Positions 1 to 6,202 of a stretch of DNA of 10,649 nucleotides are shown here, piece after piece (within the stretch, counting starts at the first letter, position 1; each line of letters starts with the position of its first letter). The position numbers and the translations under genes are program-made. The stretch comes from Sulfurovum sp. (GTDB lineage Bacteria; Campylobacterota; Campylobacteria; Campylobacterales; Sulfurovaceae), in assembly GCA_015493425.1 (NCBI GenBank), contig WGDG01000026.1, positions 1 through 10,649 of the forward strand, given 5' to 3'. Below the pieces are notes generated by a model. The model was not told the origin of the DNA. It worked only from the letters and a program-made list of their open reading frames with translations, and did no database searches.

Positions 1-884
1 CGCCTATGGTACAGATCAATTCTCTTTCCGGGGAGACAGGAACAACCATCCTTGGAAAATGTGAATTTATGAACCCAACTTCCTCAGTCAAGGATCGTAT
101 CGCCTACAATATGATCAATGAGGCAATGAAACGTGGTGAGATTACCAAGAATACAACTATCATAGAGCCTACCAGCGGCAATACCGGTATCGCGCTGGCT
201 GCGATCTGTGCGGCAGAAGGACTGAAGCTCATTTTGACAATGCCCGAATCAATGAGTATGGAACGCAGGAAGCTTCTTAGCCATCTTGGAGCAGAACTGG
301 TACTCACTCCTGCCGGAGAAGGCATGAACGGTGCCATTGAAAAAGCAGCAACACTTGTTGAAGAGTTGGATGACGCTGTTGTCCTCCAGCAATTCAACAA
401 CCCGGATAACCCGTCAATCCACCGGACGACCACTGCTGTCGAGATTTTAAATGACACCCAGGAAAATGTCGATATCTTTGTTGCCGCTGTCGGTACGGGA
501 GGTACACTTACAGGTACAGCAGAGGTACTCAAAGCACACATCCCTGACGTTAAAGTGATCGCGGTTGAACCGGAAACTTCTGCTGTATTGGAGGGCAGAC
601 CCGCAGGCCCGCATAAAATTCAGGGCATCGGCGCAGGATTCATCCCTGAAATCCTCAATACCGACATTTATGATGAAGTCATGGCTGTCTCCAATGAAGA
701 CGCGTTCAGCATGGCGGCAAGAATAGCCAAAGAAGAGGGGCTGCTCATCGGTATCTCTGCGGGAGCCAATCTCGAAGCTGCCTACCGTGCTGCCAAGCGC
801 CCGGAGAACAGGGGCAAAACCATTGTCACCATTCTCTGCGATACTGCCGAGCGTTACCTCTCTACCGAGCTCTTCGACAACTGA
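1..884 (+). CDS. cysK: Cysteine synthase (O-acetylserine sulfhydrylase), 5'-truncated by window edge
   Basis: PLP enzyme that makes L-cysteine from O-acetylserine and sulfide in the cytoplasm, the last step of sulfur assimilation. Numbering from the Met at base 6, NPTSSVKDR at residues 23-31 carries the PLP-binding lysine K29. TSGNTG at 56-61 is the substrate-binding loop, GTGGTLTG near 163-170 is the phosphate loop, and GISAGAN near 248 precedes the usual ERYLST-type C-terminus. All are standard for the CysK/CysM fold-type II family. The frame is open to base 1 and the codon before the Met is Pro, matching the family's conserved N-terminal NTP-hydrophobic-V pattern. The real start is therefore a few dozen bases upstream, and the Met at base 6 is internal. 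The next gene begins 4 bases after the stop, so they are probably co-transcribed. CysM cannot be excluded from sequence alone. Confidence 0.93.
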   Translation, partial: PMVQINSLSGETGTTILGKCEFMNPTSSVKDRIAYNMINEAMKRGEITKNTTIIEPTSGNTGIALAAICAAEGLKLILTMPESMSMERRKLLSHLGAELVLTPAGEGMNGAIEKAATLVEELDDAVVLQQFNNPDNPSIHRTTTAVEILNDTQENVDIFVAAVGTGGTLTGTAEVLKAHIPDVKVIAVEPETSAVLEGRPAGPHKIQGIGAGFIPEILNTDIYDEVMAVSNEDAFSMAARIAKEEGLLIGISAGANLEAAYRAAKRPENRGKTIVTILCDTAERYLSTELFDN

Positions 885-888
885 ATTG

Positions 889-1470
889 ATGGCTCCGATA
901 CTGCTCGAAACCATACGCATCGAAGAGGGAAAGGCTAAAAACCTTCCCTACCACCAGGCACGTTTCGACAAAAGCCGTAGAGCACTTTTCAATGCGACAA
1001 GCCCTCTCGCACTGCAAAAGTATATCGATCCGCCTCAAAACGGCCTCTACCGGTGCCGTATTCTTTATACAGACAATATCGAATCTGTCGAGTATCTTCC
1101 CTACACACCCAAAACGATCAACACACTGAGAGTGGTAATGGACAATACCCTTGAGTATCGCTACAAATATGCCGATCGATCAGCCCTCAATGCCCTGCTT
1201 TCAGCCCATCCCAATGCCGATGAGATCATCATTGAACAAAATGGACTCCTAACTGATACGACCATTGCCAACATTGCCTTTTACAACGGCAGCAGATGGC
1301 TCACCCCTGCAACACCTCTGCTTGAAGGTACCATGCGTGCAAATCTACTTGACCAAGGCATTCTTCAAACCACAGACATTCGGAAAGCAGACCTTCATCG
1401 CTACACACACGTAGCTTTAATGAATGCTATGATAGGATTTAAAATTCTAAAAAAAGTCACCATCATATGA
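889..1470 (+). CDS. Compact class IV aminotransferase / aminodeoxychorismate lyase-like PLP enzyme
   Basis: A 193-residue protein of PLP fold-type IV, the family of branched-chain aminotransferase (IlvE), D-amino acid aminotransferase and 4-amino-4-deoxychorismate lyase (PabC). The candidate Schiff-base lysine is K93 in the RYKYADR segment. The family signature follows: DEIIIEQNGLLTDTTIANI at 111-129, then WLTPATPLLEGTMR at 137-150, i.e. the (T/S)E..xxN cofactor region and the TP...L.G..R segment. It is much shorter than the usual 270-300 residues, with a reduced N-terminal small domain. The ATG at 889 is chosen because it lies 4 bases after cysK and the family's N-terminus aligns there; the frame runs open further upstream, inside cysK, but that part is non-homologous. 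PabC-like activity (p-aminobenzoate for folate) is the likeliest role, by family and size. The substrate is not determined by the sequence. Confidence 0.85.
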   Translation: MAPILLETIRIEEGKAKNLPYHQARFDKSRRALFNATSPLALQKYIDPPQNGLYRCRILYTDNIESVEYLPYTPKTINTLRVVMDNTLEYRYKYADRSALNALLSAHPNADEIIIEQNGLLTDTTIANIAFYNGSRWLTPATPLLEGTMRANLLDQGILQTTDIRKADLHRYTHVALMNAMIGFKILKKVTII

Positions 1471-1501
1471 CACTTCCCATCCCAACAAAAGGTAGGCGAC
1501 T

Positions 1502-1948
1502 ATGACCATTAACCTCTTTCAAACCAAAGAGTACAAAGCGCTCATGCAAGAGCACATCAGCAAAACCATTGCTTACCTTTTCAGCAAAAACCAGGAATTT
1601 GCAGTAGCATGTGAAATAGAATTTATTGATTTCAATCCGCCATTACCCGAATCAATTCTGGAAAATTTCAATGATATTGTACTCTTTGTCCTTAGCGGAT
1701 ATACCTATGAAACAGCTACACTTGAAGAAGATTATTTTACATTCGAGGCAGGATTCGGAGAGGAGAATTTCGGATCGACAGTGACAATACCGCTGCTTGC
1801 GATCAAACAGGTGATTGTCGGTGAACATCCTATTGTGCTTAACCTGGCAAAGCCGTCACCAAAGCAGGAACGTTCGACACAAAACTCCATGGAAGCCCTG
1901 CTGAACAATCCTGAAAATAAACGGTTGCTGAAAAAGAAGAAGCGCTAA
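1502..1948 (+). CDS. Uncharacterised 148-aa protein with SspB-like core
   Basis: No firm family assignment. The protein has an N-terminal helix (about residues 8-30), then strands, and a core from about 58 to 110 that reads IVLFVLSG, FTFEAGFG, VTIPLLAIKQVI. This spacing resembles the ClpX adaptor SspB of E. coli (IVLNIAP, VRFNARFGG, VSVPLAAVLAI, quoted from memory). A polar, probably disordered linker follows (about 115-137) and a strongly basic end, LLKKKKR. That order matches SspB, where a flexible linker ends in a short hydrophobic/basic ClpX-docking motif. If the match is real, the protein would deliver ssrA-tagged or other substrates to ClpXP. The start is supported by AAAAGG at 1487-1492 and AGG at 1494-1496. 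It is the third gene of the run after cysK and the aminotransferase. The existence of the gene is clear; the SspB link is my inference. Confidence 0.75.
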   Translation: MTINLFQTKEYKALMQEHISKTIAYLFSKNQEFAVACEIEFIDFNPPLPESILENFNDIVLFVLSGYTYETATLEEDYFTFEAGFGEENFGSTVTIPLLAIKQVIVGEHPIVLNLAKPSPKQERSTQNSMEALLNNPENKRLLKKKKR

Positions 1949-1965
1949 GCCATAAGCTTAGCACT
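1941..1965. terminator. Small hairpin spanning two convergent stop codons
   Basis: GCTAAGC (1944-1950) and GCTTAGC (1956-1962) are perfect inverted arms around a 5-base loop, extended by two further pairs beyond one mismatch. It contains the TAA of the rightward gene and the TAA of the leftward LysR gene. Being symmetric, it could end transcription from both sides. There is no clear T-run on either side, so an intrinsic terminator is only a possibility. Confidence 0.35.
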
Positions 1966-2860
1966 GACCTGCCAGAATGTAGTCGACAACATTGTCAACG
2001 TAGGCATTGTGTTTATTCTCTTTGGTGTACACAATGTAGAACTTGCGCTTCATCGTATACCCGCGCAGTCTCGCTTCATACAACTCCCCTTTTGCAACCT
2101 CGTCGGCAATAGCATGTTTGGAAATGATGGAAACAACCGGATGTTCTGTGTCCTTTTTCGCTCTTTTGATCGTTTGCAGTACTGCTGTCGTATTGCCGAC
2201 TTCAGAGAGTACGTTGAAACTTTTACACGAAACGCCAAGCTCTTCAAAAACTTCAGCGACAACACGTCTGGTATGAGAGCCCTCTTCACGGCAGATCCAC
2301 TGGAATTCGTAAAGTTCTTCTGTCTTGACGATTTTTGGCAGCGGTGTACTGCTCACCAGAACCAGTTCATCTTCAAGCCATTCACGGTAGATAAGATCGC
2401 TGTCCATCACCGGTGATTCAATAAGCCCAACATCAAGTTTGCGGTCTTTCAGCTTGGCAACAATGTTGTCACTTGTGTCGATACTGAGGTTGATATCGTT
2501 ATTGATCGCTCTTCCCATTGTGTTAAGACATTCACCGGGAATAATATAGGTTCCAATGGTAAACGATGCGCCGAGTCTGAATGTCATCTCTTTATTAATG
2601 ATTTTAAGTACATCTTTTTCCGCTGCATGAATCTCTTTTTCCAGACGCGTAGCGATCTTATAGAGTTCTTCTCCTTCAGCAGTCAGTTTGATACCGTTCT
2701 TTTTTCTCTCAATAATCTTGACACCGAGATACTTTTCGATAAATTTGATCTGCTGTGTTACTGCCGGCTGGGAGATCCCCAGCTTGGCAGATGCTTTGGA
2801 AAAACTTCTCTCTCTTGCAACAGTTAGAAAGGTTTCCAGTTTAACAAAATCTTTTAACAT
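1958..2860 (-). CDS. LysR-family transcriptional regulator, CysL/CbbR-like
   Basis: A 300-residue LysR regulator. The N-terminal winged HTH (residues 1-60) includes FSKASAKLGISQPAVTQQI at 20-38, the classical recognition helix. The effector-binding half starts at GASFTIGTYIIP, has DVGLIESPV and DELVLVSS in the first lobe, WICREEGSHTR at the hinge region and RGYTMKRKFYIVY near the end. This pattern recalls the CysL/CbbR-like subgroup (sulfite reduction or CO2 fixation regulators). The frame runs open 7 codons further, but the Met at 2858-2860 is preferred because AAGGAAAC lies just upstream on the coding strand and the family begins at this point. The gene stands alone, divergent from uvrD and tail-to-tail with the cysK run. 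A sulfur- or carbon-metabolism role is plausible, but the target genes cannot be read from this window. Confidence 0.92.
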   Translation of the reverse strand: MLKDFVKLETFLTVARERSFSKASAKLGISQPAVTQQIKFIEKYLGVKIIERKKNGIKLTAEGEELYKIATRLEKEIHAAEKDVLKIINKEMTFRLGASFTIGTYIIPGECLNTMGRAINNDINLSIDTSDNIVAKLKDRKLDVGLIESPVMDSDLIYREWLEDELVLVSSTPLPKIVKTEELYEFQWICREEGSHTRRVVAEVFEELGVSCKSFNVLSEVGNTTAVLQTIKRAKKDTEHPVVSIISKHAIADEVAKGELYEARLRGYTMKRKFYIVYTKENKHNAYVDNVVDYILAGQC

Positions 2861-2905
2861 TATGTTTCCTTTGTAGTACATGCATAGTCATGTTTAATTA
2901 ACCGC

Positions 2906-2921
2906 ATTATATCTGATTATA
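2906..2921 (-). promoter_or_regulatory. Candidate promoter of the LysR gene (two TATAAT boxes)
   Basis: On the minus strand two exact TATAAT hexamers occur 10 bases apart (2906-2911 and 2916-2921), 46-61 bases upstream of the LysR start codon. No good TTGACA lies at the right spacing, which is common in Campylobacterota promoters. The LysR-type box at 2933-2947 would lie just upstream of the -10 elements. Confidence 0.45.
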
Positions 2922-2932
2922 CTTAATTTTGC

Positions 2933-2947
2933 ATAAGGGTTGCTTAT
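2933..2947. promoter_or_regulatory. LysR-type operator, T-N11-A inverted repeat
   Basis: ATAAG-GGTTG-CTTAT is a perfect 5+5 inverted repeat with a 5-base centre. It satisfies both the general LysR rule T-N11-A (2934 to 2946) and the CbbR-type rule TNA-N7-TNA. It sits 73-87 bases upstream of the LysR start codon and about 115 bases upstream of uvrD. Autoregulation of the LysR gene is the simplest reading. Confidence 0.5.
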
Positions 2948-3028
2948 TGAATTCAATTCAATTCATTTTTTCTTATACGGTATAAACCGGGCGCAATTAT
3001 GCCATATATGGTTTAACCAAGAGTTAGC

Positions 3029-3050
3029 TATAATCATAATACTATAGGAG
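3029..3050 (+). promoter_or_regulatory. uvrD -10 box and ribosome-binding site
   Basis: TATAAT at 3029-3034 is followed by AGGAG at 3046-3050, 11 bases before the uvrD ATG. This gives a very short leader. The perfect palindrome CCATATATGG (3002-3011), overlapped by TGGTT-T-AACCA (3009-3019), covers the -35 zone and could be a protein-binding site. Confidence 0.45.
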
Positions 3051-3061
3051 CAACAGAACAT

Positions 3062-5128
3062 ATGGAAGCAATACTCAACACTCTCAACCCTGCTCAACGC
3101 GAAGCGGTCGAACACATTGACGGCGCGATGCTTATTCTTGCAGGTGCGGGAAGCGGAAAAACAAAAACGCTGACCACACGTTTGGCATATCTCATCGGTG
3201 AAGTGGGTATCGACCCGGCAAGTACCCTGACATTGACGTTTACCAACAAAGCTGCCGCAGAAATGCGTGAGCGTGCACTCAAACTGATGCCAAACCGGGT
3301 CTCCTACCCTCCGTTACTGTGTACCTTCCACAAATTTGGTCTGCTTTTTCTAAAATTTCATATTGAAAAGCTTGGGCGAAGCAATAACTTCGTGATCATT
3401 GACAGCGATGACAAAAAACGCCTGCTCAGAAGCATTGCCAAAGAGCTCAAGGTCGATCTGAACCTCTCCTTTATTGCTTCAGAAATTTCCAAATACAAAA
3501 ATACACTGCTTACCCCTGAAGTGGTCATTCAGAAAGCGGAGCTGCCTGACTATAAAAAAGTTGCGCACATCTACGAAGCCTACCAGTCCAATATTGTTGA
3601 AAACAATCTGGTAGACTTCGATGACCTGCTGATGCTGACCTATCAGATACTTGAGAGCAACGACGATCTCAGGCGTGAAACGAGTGAGCGGTACAAATAC
3701 ATTATGGTCGATGAGTATCAGGATACCAATGAATTACAGTACCGCCTGCTTGAACTGCTCGCCAGCGAACATGAGAACCTCTGCGTGGTAGGAGATGACG
3801 ACCAGAGCATTTACGGCTGGCGCGGAGCGAATATACGAAATATTCTCGAGTTTGCCGACAGCTTTAAAAACTGCAAAACCGTCAAACTTGAGACCAATTA
3901 CCGCTCCACCGAGCCCATTCTCAAAGCGGCCAATGCACTCATCGAGCACAACTCCACACGGCTTGGCAAAACACTCACGTCCCACAAAGGCGAAGGACCG
4001 GACGTGAAACTGCTCCATTCGCTTGATGAGTCCATGGAAGCCAAAGCGATCGCGCACCAGATACACGATCTCATTGACCAGGGTGCCGATCCTGATGAAA
4101 TTGCTGTGCTCTATCGTATCAACGCCCTTTCACGATCGCTGGAAGAAGGCTTCAGCAAAGAGGGACTCAATTTCAAACTCATTGGCGGTATGCGCTTTTA
4201 CGAACGTGCCGAGATCAAAGATATCATCTCGTACTTCAGGGTTTTTGCCAACCCGACTGACGATTTTTCCCTGCTTCGTATCATCAACAAACCCAAACGC
4301 GGCATTGGCAAAGCCTCTATCGAGAAACTGCAAAAGGCAGCCTTCGATGCCCAATTGCCGCTCTTTGTCTACATCAAAGAGAGTCTTGAGGGCAGACAGC
4401 CGCTTGTCATCAGCAAAAAAGTTGCCGGTGCCCTGGCAAAACTGGTCGAAGATATCGAAATACTGCGGGTAGAGATGGAGGAAAACCTTGAAAACTTCAT
4501 CACCCTGTTTGAAGAACGCATCAAACTCAAAGACCACTATGCCGGTATGGTTGACGGGTTCGACCGTATCCTCAACATCGATGAGTTTTACGGCTACTTC
4601 CGTGATGCCGTCAGCAAGAATCCGGATCTTACCCTCGATGAATTCCTCAACGACATTTCACTGCAAAGCGATCAGGATCAAATTGAAGAAAATGCAGTTA
4701 CAATCATGAGTATCCATGCCGCAAAGGGGCTGGAGTTTGAACATCTCTTTGTCATTGGGATGGAAGAGGAGTTCTTCCCACTGCTTGGTGAAGGGTGTAA
4801 CATGGAAGAGGAGCGCCGTCTTGGATACGTAGCTATTACCCGTGCCAAAAGTGATCTCACCCTCTGCTATGTCGACAGCCGCTTCTACAAAGGCCGCAGA
4901 AAAATGCTTGACAAGAGCCGTTTCCTGGGTGAAGCAGGTCTCATTCAGGATGCCTCGCTGAAAATCACCAAACAGGCCGCGTTCAAAAAAGGCGACCTGG
5001 TCAAACACAAGATATTCGGCATCGGGCGTGTTCAGGCAGCCAACAAGTCCGGCAAAGAGTACAAACTCCTCATCAACTTCGGTGGCAACAAGAAAGAGAT
5101 TCTCAGCTCTTTTGTACAGGCAGTTTGA
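3062..5128 (+). CDS. uvrD: UvrD/PcrA/Rep-family 3'-5' DNA helicase
   Basis: Superfamily 1A ATP-dependent helicase, 688 residues, within the 670-730 range of Rep, UvrD and PcrA. All motifs are present in order: Walker A GAGSGKT at 28-34 (K33), motif Ia FTNKAAAEMRER, Walker B VDEYQDT at 216-222, motif III DDQSIYGWRG at 246-255, motif IV ETNYRST at 277-283, and motif VI RRLGYVAITRAK at 585-596 with the arginine finger R594. The last 50 residues (KKGDLVKHKIFGIGRV and on) form the Tudor-like domain by which PcrA/UvrD contacts RNA polymerase. That domain favours a UvrD/PcrA role (nucleotide excision and mismatch repair, transcription-coupled repair, clearing of RecA or stalled forks) over Rep. It acts on DNA in the cytoplasm. 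The start is supported by AGGAG 11 bases upstream. The gene is intact and followed by terminator-like hairpins, so it may be transcribed separately from truB. Confidence 0.96.
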   Translation: MEAILNTLNPAQREAVEHIDGAMLILAGAGSGKTKTLTTRLAYLIGEVGIDPASTLTLTFTNKAAAEMRERALKLMPNRVSYPPLLCTFHKFGLLFLKFHIEKLGRSNNFVIIDSDDKKRLLRSIAKELKVDLNLSFIASEISKYKNTLLTPEVVIQKAELPDYKKVAHIYEAYQSNIVENNLVDFDDLLMLTYQILESNDDLRRETSERYKYIMVDEYQDTNELQYRLLELLASEHENLCVVGDDDQSIYGWRGANIRNILEFADSFKNCKTVKLETNYRSTEPILKAANALIEHNSTRLGKTLTSHKGEGPDVKLLHSLDESMEAKAIAHQIHDLIDQGADPDEIAVLYRINALSRSLEEGFSKEGLNFKLIGGMRFYERAEIKDIISYFRVFANPTDDFSLLRIINKPKRGIGKASIEKLQKAAFDAQLPLFVYIKESLEGRQPLVISKKVAGALAKLVEDIEILRVEMEENLENFITLFEERIKLKDHYAGMVDGFDRILNIDEFYGYFRDAVSKNPDLTLDEFLNDISLQSDQDQIEENAVTIMSIHAAKGLEFEHLFVIGMEEEFFPLLGEGCNMEEERRLGYVAITRAKSDLTLCYVDSRFYKGRRKMLDKSRFLGEAGLIQDASLKITKQAAFKKGDLVKHKIFGIGRVQAANKSGKEYKLLINFGGNKKEILSSFVQAV

Positions 5129-5204
5129 TTTGAATGAGGAATGAGGAATGCGCCCGAACGAAGTGACAAGTGCCCCTGGGGCGAAGAATGAGGAATTGAG
5201 GTTT

Positions 5205-5225
5205 GCATTGCTTCGCAATGCTTTT
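5205..5225 (+). terminator. Putative intrinsic terminator of uvrD
   Basis: A perfect 7-bp stem GCATTGC/GCAATGC with a 3-base loop is followed at once by TTTT (5222-5225) and a further AT-rich stretch. It lies 77 bases past the uvrD stop. It belongs to the repeat block, so it may be part of a mobile or dispersed repeat serving as terminator. Confidence 0.5.
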
Positions 5226-5237
5226 ATTCAAATAGAA

Positions 5238-5255
5238 GCTTTCCGCAAGGAAAGC
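5238..5255. repeat. Palindrome with GCAA tetraloop
   Basis: GCTTTCC (5238-5244) and GGAAAGC (5249-5255) pair perfectly around GCAA, a stable GNRA-type tetraloop in RNA. No T-run follows on the plus strand. It could act as a transcript-stabilising 3' hairpin for uvrD mRNA, or be the core of a palindromic repeat unit. Confidence 0.55.
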
Positions 5256-5288
5256 CTACCGACACTATTCTCTATTCACTATTCACTA

Positions 5289-5325
5289 TTCATTAAAAAT
5301 TCTCCACAGGAGAATTTTTAATGAA
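5289..5325 (+). promoter_or_regulatory. Perfect 17-bp hairpin burying the truB ribosome-binding site and start codon
   Basis: Bases 5289-5305 are the exact reverse complement of 5309-5325, with ACA as the loop. The right arm contains the Shine-Dalgarno GGAG (5309-5312) and the ATG of truB (5321-5323) plus two bases of codon 2. In RNA the ribosome-binding site and start codon would be fully paired. The stem is mostly A-U except the CUCC/GGAG end, so it could open with temperature, with a ribosome or with a helper protein. Regulation of truB translation is an inference. Confidence 0.7.
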
Positions 5326-6160
5326 CCGTCTTTTCGTCGTCAACAAACCCATCTTCGTCAGCTCCAACCGCTATATGGGGTATGTCAAGCGCAAGTATAA
5401 TACCAAAAAAGTAGGCTTCTCAGGTACTCTTGATCCCTTTGCCACAGGGTGTCTCATTGTCGCAACCGGGCAGTACACCAAACTCTTTCAGTACCTCGAC
5501 AAAACACCCAAAACCTACCGGGCAACCCTCTGGCTTGGGGCAAATTCTCCAAGTCTTGATATTGAGAATGTCGACAGCATCAAAGAGGCTGCTCCTTTTT
5601 CTGAAGAGACAATTCTCTTCGCACTCACCTCACTCAAGGGAGAACTTACCTACTATCCGCCCAAATTCTGTGCCAAAAAAATAGACGGCAGACGTGCCTA
5701 CGAACTTATGAGAGAAGGCAAGGAGGTAACACTCAAAACCATTACCTCCACTATTTACGACATCAAACTCCTCAACTACAACCATCCCTTCATCCATTTT
5801 GAAGCCACAGTGAGCGAAGGTACGTATATCCGGAGTCTTGGTGCACTTATTGCAGACGCACTCAATACAGATGCGACACTCAGTTCACTGCACCGTGTAC
5901 GGGAGGGGAAATTCCATTATGAAAATGAAAAGGCACTCAACCCCTTTGACTATCTCGCCATTCCAACGATACAATACACCGGAGATGACGCATATCTCGA
6001 ACTTGGGAAAAAACTCTCACCCGAATATTTCGAAACCAAAGAAGACGGTATTTACCTTGTAGAAACGGAAAATTTCTTCAGTATCATCGAAATCAGCGAC
6101 GGTACGATCCACTACAAACTCAACCGCCTCGAAAAACCCAAGGAACAAGTAAATGCATGA
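5321..6160 (+). CDS. truB: tRNA pseudouridine(55) synthase TruB
   Basis: Makes pseudouridine at position 55 in the T-loop of tRNAs and acts as a tRNA-folding chaperone. The catalytic aspartate is D38 in GFSGTLDPFATG (33-43). KTYRATLWLG at 64-73 carries the conserved active-site tyrosine Y66. KIDGRRAYELMREGKEV and SEGTYIRSLGALIADAL (from 165, with R171) complete the family motifs. At 279 residues it is at the short end of bacterial TruB (about 290-315), with a reduced C-terminal region. The ATG at 5321 is set by family alignment (hydrophobic VVNKP near the N-terminus) and by GGAG 8 bases upstream. That site sits inside a perfect hairpin. ispE starts 42 bases after the stop in the same direction. 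Confidence 0.96.
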   Translation: MNRLFVVNKPIFVSSNRYMGYVKRKYNTKKVGFSGTLDPFATGCLIVATGQYTKLFQYLDKTPKTYRATLWLGANSPSLDIENVDSIKEAAPFSEETILFALTSLKGELTYYPPKFCAKKIDGRRAYELMREGKEVTLKTITSTIYDIKLLNYNHPFIHFEATVSEGTYIRSLGALIADALNTDATLSSLHRVREGKFHYENEKALNPFDYLAIPTIQYTGDDAYLELGKKLSPEYFETKEDGIYLVETENFFSIIEISDGTIHYKLNRLEKPKEQVNA

Positions 6161-6202
6161 TCCCGCCTGCCGATATTCTCTTTTTAACAAGGCTGCTTTG
6201 TT

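Larger units (their letters stand above)
5131..5290. repeat. Composite intergenic repeat: heptad arrays flanking palindromes
   Basis: The uvrD-truB spacer is built of simple repeats. At the left is GAATGAG twice plus GAATG (5132-5150), with another GAATGAGGAATTGAG copy at 5187-5201. At the right are four heptads CACTATT, CTCTATT, CACTATT, CACTATT (5263-5290) plus CATT. Between them lie the palindromes GCCCC-T-GGGGC (5172-5182), GCATTGC-TTC-GCAATGC (5205-5221) and GCTTTCC-GCAA-GGAAAGC (5238-5255). No coding signal is seen. Such GAATGAG/ATTCACT heptad blocks resemble dispersed intergenic repeats known in several bacterial groups. Whether this one is dispersed in its own genome cannot be seen here. 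Confidence 0.7.

Noticed and set aside
787..888. Upstream extension of the class IV PLP enzyme to a Met at 787
   Set aside because: This part lies inside cysK in another frame and has no resemblance to the family; the ATG at 889 fits.
2009..2416. Plus-strand frames opposite the LysR gene
   Set aside because: Shadows of a clearly recognised LysR regulator.
2951..2965. Triple ATTCA direct repeat as an iteron or regulator site
   Set aside because: Only three contiguous 5-base AT-rich copies; likely chance in an AT-rich promoter spacer, with no origin or replication gene nearby.
4658..5218. 186-aa open frame on the minus strand across the end of uvrD and the repeat spacer
   Set aside because: Antisense shadow of uvrD with no ribosome-binding site and low-complexity composition; the uvrD motifs make the plus strand the coding one.
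5263..5294. CRISPR-like array
   Set aside because: The repeats are contiguous 7-base heptads with no spacers, so it is a simple tandem repeat.
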